From Actinomycetes bacterium (lineage in GTDB: Bacteria > Actinomycetota > Actinomycetes > Mycobacteriales > Mycobacteriaceae), in NCBI GenBank assembly GCA_023404955.1, contig JAEXZY010000103.1:1-16237 (forward strand): a stretch of 16,237 nucleotides of DNA, given 5' to 3'. The notes below the pieces were generated by a model. It had not been told where the DNA came from. It did no database searches and saw only the letters and a list, made by a program, of their open reading frames with translations. Both the position numbers and the translations under genes were made by a program. This document shows positions 6,538 to 12,504 of the stretch, in pieces. Position 1 is the first letter of the stretch. Each line of letters starts with the position of its first letter.

Positions 6538-6972
6538 TTATCGCTGATGGGCCGTCAGCAGTGCCGAGAGGGCGGCGGGCACCGACCGGGCTTGGTGAAC
6601 AGCATTTTCGGGGAGGTCGGTCAGGTGCAGCGTTCGGGCCACGGCAGGGCTGGCTATCACCGCCCACGGGAGGGCGGCAGCGCCGCAGCGCTGACCGATG
6701 GCCAACAACGCGCGCAGACCTTGCCCGCTGATAAAAGACACCGCGCCCAGATCAATGACGAGGGCGCGGTAGCCGACGGGGGCGCGCCAGTGCACTTGCC
6801 GACAGAACTGCTCGGCATTGGACGCATCGATCTCCCCGCATGCCGCCACGATGGTCGCGCCGGCCACGACCCGGGTGGTGAACTGCACGAGATCACCGGC
6901 ACCGCCGCGCGACCGCGCTTCCCCGGCGCGGACCCCCGCACCGCTGCGGGAAGGGGGGCAGTGTGCCGTCAC
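6538..6972 (-). CDS. STAS-domain protein (anti-sigma factor antagonist-like)
   Basis: A 144-residue protein with a STAS domain from about residue 29 to 140: VQFTTRVVAGATIVAACGEIDASNAEQF, then YRALVIDLGAVSFISGQGLRALLAIGQR. Members of this family bind kinase anti-sigma factors to free a stress sigma factor, and are switched off by phosphorylation of a Ser in a DSSG-type motif. Here that place reads F80-I-S-G-Q-G-L, so the usual Ser is replaced by Gly, with a Ser one place earlier. It may be constitutive or regulated differently. No partner kinase anti-sigma gene is in this window. The GTG start overlaps the upstream gene's TGA (GTGA), which supports this start and translational coupling, although the first 28 residues are low-complexity. 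Confidence 0.75.
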   Translation of the reverse strand: MTAHCPPSRSGAGVRAGEARSRGGAGDLVQFTTRVVAGATIVAACGEIDASNAEQFCRQVHWRAPVGYRALVIDLGAVSFISGQGLRALLAIGQRCGAAALPWAVIASPAVARTLHLTDLPENAVHQARSVPAALSALLTAHQR

Positions 6973-7346
6973 AGATCGGCAGCTACGGACTGCCGCTGCT
7001 TTTTGACCTTTCTCACTTGCGCCTGCAGGTCTTTCACCGCGCCGCGGTGATCTGCGGCGTCTTTCTTGAGTTTCTTGAGTGCTTTGGTGTGCTGTTTGAG
7101 GGCTTGCCGGAGGGTCTGTTCGCGGCGTTCCACCGTCCGCAGCAACTTCTGGGCGGCGGCGACGCTGGCCGCCGGCGGCGCGGTCTTGGAGGGGTTCTTT
7201 CGGCTTCTCGACGCGCTGGTCGGGGCGGCGGTGGAGGTGTTGCGGCGCTGAGACTTATTGGCCTGCTGTCGGGTCGCCGCCGGTCGTTTCGTGCCGCGCT
7301 GGGCGGGGTTGTTCCGGGTGGGCTTCCGGCTGGTGGTGGATGCCAT
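6969..7346 (-). CDS. Lys/Arg-rich coiled-coil protein (unrecognised)
   Basis: A 125-residue, very basic protein in two parts. Residues 1-62 are disordered-looking and rich in Ser, Thr, Arg, Asn, Ala and Pro. Residues 63-120 are one long helix with heptad spacing and many Lys (LLRTVERREQTLRQALKQHTKALKKLKKDAADHRG), probably a coiled coil. The character resembles histone H1-like or nucleic-acid-binding tails, but no family is recognised. The ATG at 7346 follows a duplicated sequence containing TTTAAGG. The stop overlaps the STAS start by four bases, so the two proteins are likely made together. Confidence 0.65.
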   Translation of the reverse strand: MASTTSRKPTRNNPAQRGTKRPAATRQQANKSQRRNTSTAAPTSASRSRKNPSKTAPPAASVAAAQKLLRTVERREQTLRQALKQHTKALKKLKKDAADHRGAVKDLQAQVRKVKKQRQSVAADL

Positions 7347-7352
7347 GGTGTC

Positions 7353-7378
7353 GCCTTAAAGGGTTGCCTTAAAGGGTT
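7353..7378. repeat. Tandem 13-bp duplication before the coiled-coil gene
   Basis: GCCTTAAAGGGTT occurs at 7353-7365 and again at 7366-7378. On the minus strand each copy offers a TTTAAGG ribosome-binding-like site. The 3' copy as read on plus also supplies the stop codon (TAA, 7369-7371) of the upstream small membrane-protein gene. It looks like a recent slippage duplication. Confidence 0.85.
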
Positions 7379-7635
7379 GGGGTGGATGGGGTGGCTGGCT
7401 CGACACGGCGGGATGGTGTAGAGGCCGTATCGATGACGTCGGTGTGGTCGCTGCGGCTGCTGCGGCGGCGGGTGTAGGTGGAGATGCCCAGCAGCGCCCG
7501 GGACGCGCGGGTGGGGGCGCCTCCGTTGCGGCGCTGCAGGTACAGGCCGAGTTTGGCGAGTAGGTAGCCGAGCAGCGGCAGCAGCAGCGTGGCCAGCAGC
7601 CAGCGCCGCAGCGGGGAGCTGAGCAGAGCCAACAT
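7369..7635 (-). CDS. Small membrane protein of unknown function (88 aa)
   Basis: An 88-residue protein with one hydrophobic segment at about residues 11-32 (WLLATLLLPLLGYLLAKLGL), a positively charged middle (LQRRNGG, YTRRRSSRSD) and a Ser/Thr/Pro tail. It is probably a single-pass inner-membrane protein with a cytoplasmic basic tail. AAGGAG lies 6 bases before the ATG at 7635. It sits 23 bases downstream of the GlsB/YeaQ-type gene in the same operon direction. No family recognised. Confidence 0.65.
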   Translation of the reverse strand: MLALLSSPLRRWLLATLLLPLLGYLLAKLGLYLQRRNGGAPTRASRALLGISTYTRRRSSRSDHTDVIDTASTPSRRVEPATPSTPTL

Positions 7636-7658
7636 CGGGTTCTCCTTTTGGCGGGTGG

Positions 7659-7937
7659 TTAGCGGGTTCGGGTGCCGCGGCGACCGGTGATGCCCAGGTA
7701 GCCCGCGATCAGCAGAATGGCGAAGATGATGCCGACCAGGAACGGGATGATCTTGAATCCGCCGTTCTGGTTGGAGTAGCCCAGTTTGTAGGACACCCAG
7801 GTGCCCAGGAACGCGCCGATGGCTCCGAGGATCACGGTCATGATGACGCCGATGTTCTGTTTGCCGGGCATGACGAGTCGGGCCAGGACGCCGACGATGA
7901 GTCCGACGACGATCGCGCCGATGATGGTTCCGAGCAT
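7659..7937 (-). CDS. GlsB/YeaQ/YmgE family stress-response membrane protein
   Basis: A 92-residue protein with three membrane helices, near residues 3-22, 30-50 and 64-83. It shows the family pattern MLGTIIGAIVVGLIVGVLARLVMPGKQ...GVIMTVILGAIGAFLGTWV, also called transglycosylase-associated protein (PF04226). Members are induced by stress in many bacteria but have no proven enzyme activity. The family's usual length and first residues place the start at the ATG at 7937 rather than at 8045, and AAGAGA stands upstream. Enterococcal glsB lies beside the Asp23-like glsA (gls24), so its presence in an Asp23 operon is expected. Confidence 0.88.
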   Translation of the reverse strand: MLGTIIGAIVVGLIVGVLARLVMPGKQNIGVIMTVILGAIGAFLGTWVSYKLGYSNQNGGFKIIPFLVGIIFAILLIAGYLGITGRRGTRTR

Positions 7938-8010
7938 GGGGATGTCTCTTTTCGCTGGGTGAGGGCCGCAGGGGTGTTGGTGCGCCGGGCCGTGCGCCCG
8001 GATCGTGGTT

Positions 8011-8044
8011 TGGGCTGCCCCACCCGCCGGGGTGGAGCAGCCCA
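8011..8044. terminator. Strong hairpin between csbD-like and glsB-like genes
   Basis: TGGGCTGCCCCACCC (8011-8025) can pair with GGGTGGAGCAGCCCA (8030-8044), 14 of 15 pairs around a 4-base loop. It begins 12 bases beyond the csbD-like stop in the transcribed (minus) direction. There is no T-run, so it is either an actinobacterial terminator or a hairpin that shields the upstream mRNA and lowers expression of the distal genes. Confidence 0.7.
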
Positions 8045-8055
8045 CGTGGTGAGGA

Positions 8056-8292
8056 CTACTCGGCGGCTTTCTGGCGCGTTTCGTGGGTCTTGGCTTCGCC
8101 GCGGGCGGCTTCGGCTTCGGCTTCCTTCTGGGCGGCCTCGCGCTGGGCGTCGGCCTTGTCCTGTTGGGCCTTGCCCTCCTCGGTCAGGTCGTCGCGACCG
8201 GTAACGGTGCCGATGACCTCTTTGGCCTTGCCTTTGGCGCCTTCCACGACGCCCTTGATGCCTTCGGCGGGGCCGCTGTTGCTGTCAGCCAT
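8056..8292 (-). CDS. CsbD-family stress protein (microaggregate-binding protein 1-like)
   Basis: A 78-residue, highly charged protein. It opens MADSNSGPAEGIKGVVEGAKGKAKEVIGTVTGRDDLTEEGKAQQDKA, the CsbD pattern (PF05532), with wording very close to the mycobacterial protein named microaggregate-binding protein 1. The second half is an Ala/Glu/Lys-rich helix. CsbD is a general-stress, SigB-dependent protein in Bacillus; its biochemical role is unknown. GGAAA lies about 11 bases upstream of the ATG. Hairpins on both sides (8340-8363 and 8011-8044) suggest this gene may be a separately expressed unit in the cluster. Confidence 0.87.
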   Translation of the reverse strand: MADSNSGPAEGIKGVVEGAKGKAKEVIGTVTGRDDLTEEGKAQQDKADAQREAAQKEAEAEAARGEAKTHETRQKAAE

Positions 8293-8339
8293 TGCGCTGA
8301 GTTTCCTTTCCTCTTCCGTGATGGGTGGGTGCTACTGCG

Positions 8340-8363
8340 TTCCGAAGCCCGGTCGGCTCGGAA
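8340..8363. terminator. Hairpin between amaP-like and csbD-like genes
   Basis: TTCCGA (8340-8345) pairs with TCGGAA (8358-8363), with GCC and GGC adding inner pairs. It lies just after the amaP-like stop in the minus direction and before the csbD-like start. It could be a terminator or attenuator. Confidence 0.45.
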
Positions 8364-8375
8364 ACCTCGGGACGC

Positions 8376-8945
8376 TCAGGTGAGCCGTCGGGGGGTGGGT
8401 TTGCCGGTGTGGACGTGGAGGCGGGTCTGCACGGCGATGGCGTCGCCGAGCATGCCGGTGGCGGTGGCGGCGACCTGGTCGGCGGCCTGGGCGGCGTGGG
8501 CGAGGGTGTCGGTGCCGGCGGCGGTGACATCGAGGTGGATGCTGGGCCGGCCGCGGTCGATGACGGCTTTCCCGTGGGCCGACCGGACGGCCGGGTGCTC
8601 TTGGAGTTCGGCGGCGGCCGCGGTGGCCAGCGATCCGAGATCAGCCGACAGGCAGCCCTGGGCTAGGTCGCTGTCGGCCAGGGTGAGGTTCCCGGCGCGG
8701 CGGGCGGGGCGGTGGGCGAGCAGCCAGCGCAGACCGAGCACCACGAGCAGCAGTCCCGCCCCGGTGGTGGCCCACGGCCACCACGCCGTCCCGGCGGCGG
8801 TGAGCAGGCCGGGGGCGGTGAGGTAGGCCGGGGCGCCGTCGATCAGATGGGTGGTCCAGATGATCATGCCTGCGCCGAGGGCCAGCAGGACGAGGCCCAG
8901 CAGCAGGGCGGCGATCCGGTCGAGGGCGGTGGTGGCAGCGTGCAC
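8376..8945 (-). CDS. AmaP-like Asp23 membrane-anchor protein
   Basis: A 189-residue protein with two N-terminal membrane helices, at about residues 10-32 and 54-76. An Asp23-like cytoplasmic domain follows at about 85-182, with SADLGSLATAAAAELQEHPAVRSAHGKAVID and later HLDVTAAGTDTLAHAAQAADQVAATATGML. This is the build of AmaP, which anchors Asp23 to the membrane in Staphylococcus aureus. The GTG start at 8945 lies 4 bases after the DUF6286 gene's stop, with AAAGG upstream. It is likely the anchor for one or more of the Asp23 proteins encoded upstream. Function by analogy only. Confidence 0.75.
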   Translation of the reverse strand: MHAATTALDRIAALLLGLVLLALGAGMIIWTTHLIDGAPAYLTAPGLLTAAGTAWWPWATTGAGLLLVVLGLRWLLAHRPARRAGNLTLADSDLAQGCLSADLGSLATAAAAELQEHPAVRSAHGKAVIDRGRPSIHLDVTAAGTDTLAHAAQAADQVAATATGMLGDAIAVQTRLHVHTGKPTPRRLT

Positions 8946-8949
8946 TGTA

Positions 8950-9573
8950 TTAGGGCCTTTCCACGCGGGTGCGCACCGCGATGCGGGGGGTGGTGGCCAG
9001 CGGGGCCAGTGCGGTGCGCACGGCGCCGGTGATGGCCTCGCCGGTGACGTCGGGTCCGGTGGTGCGGGCGGTGATCGTGACGGTGCGGCGGGTGGCCCGC
9101 GCGGAGGCGTGGGTGACGCCGGGGACGACGCGGGCGGCGGCGGTGGCCAGTTTCGCGGTGTCGGCGACGTCGAGGTAGACGCTGGTGCGGGCCTGCACGG
9201 GGATCGCCGTGCGGCGGCGCGGCGTGAGCGCGGCGAGGACCAGACCGAGTCCGATCGCGGCGAGGACGGCGCCGATGGGCACCATCCAGCCGTGCGGGGA
9301 TTGGCCGTCGAGCCAGTCGATGGCCGCCGGTGTCCAGGAGGGGCCGTGGATCCAGCCCGCGGCGGCGATGCCGTCGCGGATCCCGACCGCGCCCACCGCG
9401 ATGAGCAGGATCGCGCACACCGCCCCGATCCACTGGGCGGGTGCTGAGGCCAGCGGTGGCGGCGCCTTGGCGGGTGCTTGCGGGGCCGCTGCAGGCGGCT
9501 GGGTGCCGTTGTGCAGCACCCCGGGCGCCGAGCGGGTGGGCGGCAGATGTTCCAGGTGTTCGGGGGTGCTCAT
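8950..9573 (-). CDS. DUF6286-type membrane protein of the Asp23 cluster
   Basis: A 207-residue protein. Residues 1-45 form a Pro/Ala-rich cytoplasmic leader, and membrane helices lie at about 48-68 and 96-116. A soluble C-terminal domain (about 125-205) contains TSVYLDVADTAKLATAAARVVPGVTHASARATRRTVTITARTTG, the alkaline-shock-like pattern called DUF6286 in actinobacteria. The ATG start overlaps the upstream Asp23 stop as ATGA. It has the same two-helix-plus-domain build as the AmaP-like gene that follows, so these may be paired anchors. Family name from memory; the role is inferred from context. Confidence 0.75.
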   Translation of the reverse strand: MSTPEHLEHLPPTRSAPGVLHNGTQPPAAAPQAPAKAPPPLASAPAQWIGAVCAILLIAVGAVGIRDGIAAAGWIHGPSWTPAAIDWLDGQSPHGWMVPIGAVLAAIGLGLVLAALTPRRRTAIPVQARTSVYLDVADTAKLATAAARVVPGVTHASARATRRTVTITARTTGPDVTGEAITGAVRTALAPLATTPRIAVRTRVERP

Positions 9574-9941
9574 TGCACCCGCCGTCCGGTCGCGGCGGCG
9601 GAGGTGATGGCGGCCACCGCGACGTCGACGCCGTCGACCTGCAGACCGGCCAGGTGCGCCAGGGCGAAGGTGACGTTGTCGCGCACCGCGGCGCTGACCG
9701 CGCTGAGCTGACTGCTCCAGGGCACTGCGATGTCCACGGTGGCACGGACCCGTCCAGCGGCGATGCTCACGTGGGTGTGGGGCAGGGAGCGTCCGGTCAG
9801 CTTGTCCAGGCCGCTGGCTTGGCGCTGTACGCCGGCGGTGTCGAGGGCGGCTTTGGCGGCGATCCGTTCGGCCACCCGGTCATGCACGATTAGCGCGCCG
9901 CGCTGGCCCGGATCACCGGTGGCGGGCAGCAAGTCAGCCAC
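9570..9941 (-). CDS. Asp23/Gls24 family protein (third in operon)
   Basis: A 123-residue protein of the alkaline-shock family (PF03780). It shows RGALIVHDRVAERIAAKAALDTAGVQR, then VSIAAGRVRATVDIAVPWSSQLSAVSAAVRDNVTFALAHLAGLQVDGVDVAVAAI, the usual helix plus beta-strand repeat. I place the start at the GTG at 9941, not 9983: it overlaps the end of the small membrane gene by 8 bases, and the upstream residues (MANSIWAPCCGG) are that gene's sequence in another frame. Asp23 proteins form abundant filaments or patches under the membrane in S. aureus; actinobacterial roles are little known. Its stop overlaps the DUF6286 start (ATGA). Confidence 0.85.
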   Translation of the reverse strand: MADLLPATGDPGQRGALIVHDRVAERIAAKAALDTAGVQRQASGLDKLTGRSLPHTHVSIAAGRVRATVDIAVPWSSQLSAVSAAVRDNVTFALAHLAGLQVDGVDVAVAAITSAAATGRRVQ

Positions 9942-10113
9942 GACCGCGCCCCCGCAGCAGGGCGCCCAGATCGAATTCGCCATCGCGTTGCCCGCCGATC
10001 GCGTAACCGATCGCCCCCAAGATCAGCGCGATCACCAGGCCGGTGAAACCGCCGGCGGCCGCAGCCACACCCAACAGCAGTCCGGCGAGCAATCCCACAG
10101 TGGCAGTGGTCAT
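9934..10113 (-). CDS. DUF2273-like small membrane protein (59 aa)
   Basis: A 59-residue gene. Residues 1-40 read MTTATVGLLAGLLLGVAAAA then GGFTGLVIALILGAIGYAIG, i.e. two short hydrophobic, glycine-rich helices. The tail GQRDGEFDLGALLRGRGRG is charged. Size, glycine-rich double helix and placement between Asp23-type genes match the DUF2273 proteins found next to Asp23 and AmaP genes. The ATG at 10113 is the natural start, and the end overlaps the next gene's GTG, implying coupled translation. It probably packs against the AmaP- or DUF6286-type anchors. Family call is by build rather than by a strong motif. Confidence 0.75.
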   Translation of the reverse strand: MTTATVGLLAGLLLGVAAAAGGFTGLVIALILGAIGYAIGGQRDGEFDLGALLRGRGRG

Positions 10114-10168
10114 TTCGTCAATCCTTCTTTACGCAGTGAAAGCCGATAACGGCTATTTCGAGTAGGGG

Positions 10169-10423
10169 TTACAGCGTGACGTAGCGGCGGGTGATGCGGT
10201 GGCGGCGCCATCGGTGTAGGCGGCGGGCGAGCCGGGCGCGTCGGGACCGGCGGATCGTCAGCAGCACCCCCGGGGTGTCGGCCACGGAATCGAACTCGGC
10301 CAACGCGGCGATGAACTCCGCGGCCGTTCCGCCGCGATCGGGGTGATGGCGCCACGCGGCGGCGCGTCGCGCCCGCCGCCACCGCACGTCATCGCTGCCG
10401 CTGAGCGGGACCCGCGCGCTCAT
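10169..10423 (-). CDS. Mini J-domain-like protein (84 aa) with HPD motif
   Basis: An 84-residue, Arg-rich protein. Residues 14-47 read as the core of a J domain: a helix RWRRARRAAAWRH, the diagnostic His27-Pro28-Asp29 with following RGG, and helix TAAEFIAALAEFDSV. In DnaJ proteins HPD triggers ATP hydrolysis by Hsp70 (DnaK). The first J-domain helix is missing or very short. The C-terminal third (residues 58-82) is a run of Arg-rich helix, perhaps binding membrane or nucleic acid. Its ATG overlaps the preceding Asp23 stop (ATGA), so it belongs to the operon. It may be a DnaK adaptor for the Asp23 layer, but chaperone activity is unproven. Confidence 0.7.
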   Translation of the reverse strand: MSARVPLSGSDDVRWRRARRAAAWRHHPDRGGTAAEFIAALAEFDSVADTPGVLLTIRRSRRARLARRLHRWRRHRITRRYVTL

Positions 10424-10737
10424 CGGAGGTCACCGCTAGGGGCGGGCGCGACGTCCTCGACGGTGACGTTGACCGCCAGGCCGGGATGCAGCGCCCCGAC
10501 CGCGGATCGCACGGCCGCCGCCGTCGCGCGCACCGCGGCGCCGAACACCACCACAAGGTGCACGTCGATGGCGTCATCGGTGATGCGGACCCCGGCCACA
10601 CGCCGCCCGGGCAGATAGGTGCCCACCTCACCGAACAGGCCCGGATGCAGCGCGGCGACCCCGGGAACCCCTCGAACCACGGCGGCGACGCGCTCGGCCG
10701 GCTCGGGCTGCGGGGCCGCCGCACCCGCTGCGGACAT
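10420..10737 (-). CDS. Asp23/Gls24 family protein (second in operon)
   Basis: A 105-residue compact Asp23-like domain: RVAAVVRGVPGVAALHPGLFGEVGTYLPGRRVAGVRI, then DDAIDVHLVVVFGAAVRATAAAVRSAVGALHPGLAVNVTVEDVAPA. The final VNVTVEDV corresponds to the VNITVNDV strand in the first Asp23 gene. The ATG at 10737 directly abuts the first gene's TAA (10738-10740), and its own stop overlaps the J-like gene. It differs clearly from the other two copies, so these are old paralogues rather than a fresh duplication. Confidence 0.83.
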   Translation of the reverse strand: MSAAGAAAPQPEPAERVAAVVRGVPGVAALHPGLFGEVGTYLPGRRVAGVRITDDAIDVHLVVVFGAAVRATAAAVRSAVGALHPGLAVNVTVEDVAPAPSGDLR

Positions 10738-11205
10738 TTACTGCACCCGCGCCGAGCGGGGGCCCTCGTCGCGCTGCTGATCGTCGGTGTCGTCCTCGAC
10801 GTGCACGTCGTTGACGGTGATGTTGACCTCGGTGACCTCCAGGCCGGTCATCTTCTCGATCGCCGCGATCACGTTGCGGCGAATCCCGGCGGCCAGATCA
10901 GCGATCGCGACGCCGTACTCGGCGACAATGTCGATGTCGACGGCGGCCTGCTTCTCTCCCACCTCCACCGACACCCCTTGCGCATGGTTGGTCGTGGCAC
11001 CCGGGATGCGCTCGCGCAACTGCCCCACCAGGCGCGACGCACCACCACCCAGGTCATAGACCCCATGGACCTCGCGGGCGGACAGGCCGGCGATCTTCGA
11101 CACCACGGTGTCGGCGATCGTGGTCTTGCCCTGCGACGTCGCCAACGCGGTCTCGCTGGCCGCCACCGAGGGCTTGGTGCTGGCCGGGGGCTGAGTGCTC
11201 GTCAT
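10738..11205 (-). CDS. Asp23/Gls24 family envelope stress protein (first in operon)
   Basis: A 155-residue protein, the most typical Asp23 of the cluster. A Ser/Thr/Pro leader of about 25 residues is followed by GKTTIADTVVSKIAGLSAREVHGVYDL, then GVSVEVGEKQAAVDIDIVAEYGVAIADLAAGIRRNVIAAIEKMTGLEVTEVNITVNDVHVEDD. It is the first gene of the minus-strand operon. I chose the ATG at 11205, preceded by AAAGGA at good spacing, over the GTG at 11229. In Firmicutes such proteins are abundant, cytoplasmic and membrane-associated, and their loss induces cell-wall stress genes. Divergent from the sigma-factor gene. Confidence 0.9.
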   Translation of the reverse strand: MTSTQPPASTKPSVAASETALATSQGKTTIADTVVSKIAGLSAREVHGVYDLGGGASRLVGQLRERIPGATTNHAQGVSVEVGEKQAAVDIDIVAEYGVAIADLAAGIRRNVIAAIEKMTGLEVTEVNITVNDVHVEDDTDDQQRDEGPRSARVQ

Positions 11206-11358
11206 GACCACATTCCTTTCCACATTCACGTCTCGGTTTACTCACAGGCGTAGACGGGCGCTTGCCCGCTAACCGCACGCCGGGACCGCAATTGTGATGT
11301 AGAACACAAATACCCCGACACGTCGTAATCATGCGAAGGTCTATTCAGCCGCCGGGCG
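11206..11358. promoter_or_regulatory. Divergent promoter region between Asp23 operon and sigma factor
   Basis: A 153-base AT-richer gap. On the minus strand GGGTAT (11310-11315) matches the minus-10 element of mycobacterial SigF-type promoters, about 100 bases before the Asp23 start. A clear GTTT-type minus-35 at the normal 15-17 base distance is not seen, although GATT occurs 11 bases upstream. A small palindrome, CGGGC and GCCCG around GCTT, lies at about 11255-11269. The promoter of the sigma gene is not identifiable by eye. Confidence 0.4.
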
Positions 11359-11985
11359 ATGCACCCCACTGCGCCCGTTACTGGAACCAGGAAGGCGCCA
11401 CCAAGGTTGACCGGCCCACCCCGTGACGCCACTGACGTGCCCCGCCTGGGTGACCGCACCCTGGCCGCCGCGGCTGGTCTCGGGGACCGGGCGGCGTTCG
11501 AGACCATCGTGCTCCGCTACGGACCGGCGCTGTATGGCTACGTGCGCCGCATGATCCGAGACCAGAACGCCGTCGACGACGTCGTGCAAGAGACGTTCGT
11601 GGCGGCGTGGCGCCAGATCGACGGCTACCGCGGCGAGGCCACCCTTAAGACCTGGTTGTTTCGTATCTGTGAGCGCAAGGTCAGCGATTCTCGGCGCCTG
11701 CGCTACGCCGAACCGATCGACGACCGGCTTCTTGACCCCGTCGATCCTGCGGCACGGGCCGATCCCAGCATCGTCGCGATGAACACCGAATTCCTCACCG
11801 CGCTCGAACGCGCCCTGACCGAGTTGCCGGTGCGGCAACGCGCCGTATGGATCCTGCGCGAAATCGACGACTTGACGTTCCCCCAAATCGGCATGACCCT
11901 GGCCATGAGTCCCGGCGCGGCCCGGGGACATCACCACCGGGCTCGAAGCACTCTCCAACACAGGATGCGGCGATGGCAGTGGTGA
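11359..11985 (+). CDS. ECF-type RNA polymerase sigma factor
   Basis: A 208-residue sigma-70 family protein with regions 2 and 4 only. Region 2 (about 40-110) reads DRAAFETIVLRYGPALYGYV, RDQNAVDDVVQETFVAAWRQID and TLKTWLFRICERKVSDSRR. Region 4 (about 150-205) reads ALTELPVRQRAVWILREIDDLTFPQIGMTLAMSPGAARGHHHRARSTLQHRM. The DDVVQETF core-binding pattern is intact. The first about 35 residues are Pro-rich, so an internal start (such as the GTG near 11434) is possible. No anti-sigma gene follows; instead it overlaps an Asp23-like gene. Being divergent from the Asp23 operon, it is a candidate regulator of it. Confidence 0.9.
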   Translation: MHPTAPVTGTRKAPPRLTGPPRDATDVPRLGDRTLAAAAGLGDRAAFETIVLRYGPALYGYVRRMIRDQNAVDDVVQETFVAAWRQIDGYRGEATLKTWLFRICERKVSDSRRLRYAEPIDDRLLDPVDPAARADPSIVAMNTEFLTALERALTELPVRQRAVWILREIDDLTFPQIGMTLAMSPGAARGHHHRARSTLQHRMRRWQW

Positions 11986-12449
11986 ACGAGAACGACCCGC
12001 CCGGCGCGCTGCTGGCCCGCGCCGGTCAAGCCCTGCGCGACTTCGGCGAACCCGGCTGGGACCGCATTGCCGACACCGTCATCGCCGCGGTCCGCAACAC
12101 CCCCCGCGCCGGCTGGCCGCTGACCGCCGAAGACCCCGACCCCCAACCCTCCGCGCCCGGATGCCTCGTCGTCAGCGACCTCGTAGTCCGCCAAGCATTG
12201 GCCGCCGCGCTACGCCTCGACGAAATCTGCGTCCCCACCGCCGTCGACATCCTCATCGACGGCACAGGCCTGCAACGCATCAAAGTAGAAATCGCCGGAC
12301 GCTACGGCGACCGACTCACCGACGTCGCCGACCGCGTCCGCAGACTCACCCGAACCGTCCTCGACGACCTACTCGGCGCCGCCGCCCTCGGCCACCACAT
12401 CGACGTCACCGTCATCGACATCGTGCGAGGAAACCCCGTCACCGAATAA
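11973..12449 (+). CDS. Asp23/Gls24-like protein coupled to the sigma factor
   Basis: A 158-residue protein with an N-terminal helical part (ALLARAGQALRDFGEPGWDRIADTVIAAVRNTPRAGWPL) and an Asp23-like remainder (LVVSDLVVRQALAAALRLDEICVPTAVDILIDGTGLQRIKVEIAGRYGDRLTDVADRVRRLTRTVLDDLLG...IDVTVIDIV). Similar actinobacterial proteins are annotated Asp23/Gls24. The ATG at 11973 has AGGA 7 bases upstream and overlaps the sigma stop by 13 bases; GTG at 11982 (GTGA overlap) is the alternative. Tight coupling to a sigma factor, where an anti-sigma factor is usual, makes a regulatory role possible, but no anti-sigma motif is visible. Confidence 0.78.
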   Translation: MAVVNENDPPGALLARAGQALRDFGEPGWDRIADTVIAAVRNTPRAGWPLTAEDPDPQPSAPGCLVVSDLVVRQALAAALRLDEICVPTAVDILIDGTGLQRIKVEIAGRYGDRLTDVADRVRRLTRTVLDDLLGAAALGHHIDVTVIDIVRGNPVTE

Positions 12450-12504
12450 GCCCAACCTCGTGTTTCGGCCAACCCCATCGTCCGTGTTGCCCCCGGCCAT
12501 AGAC

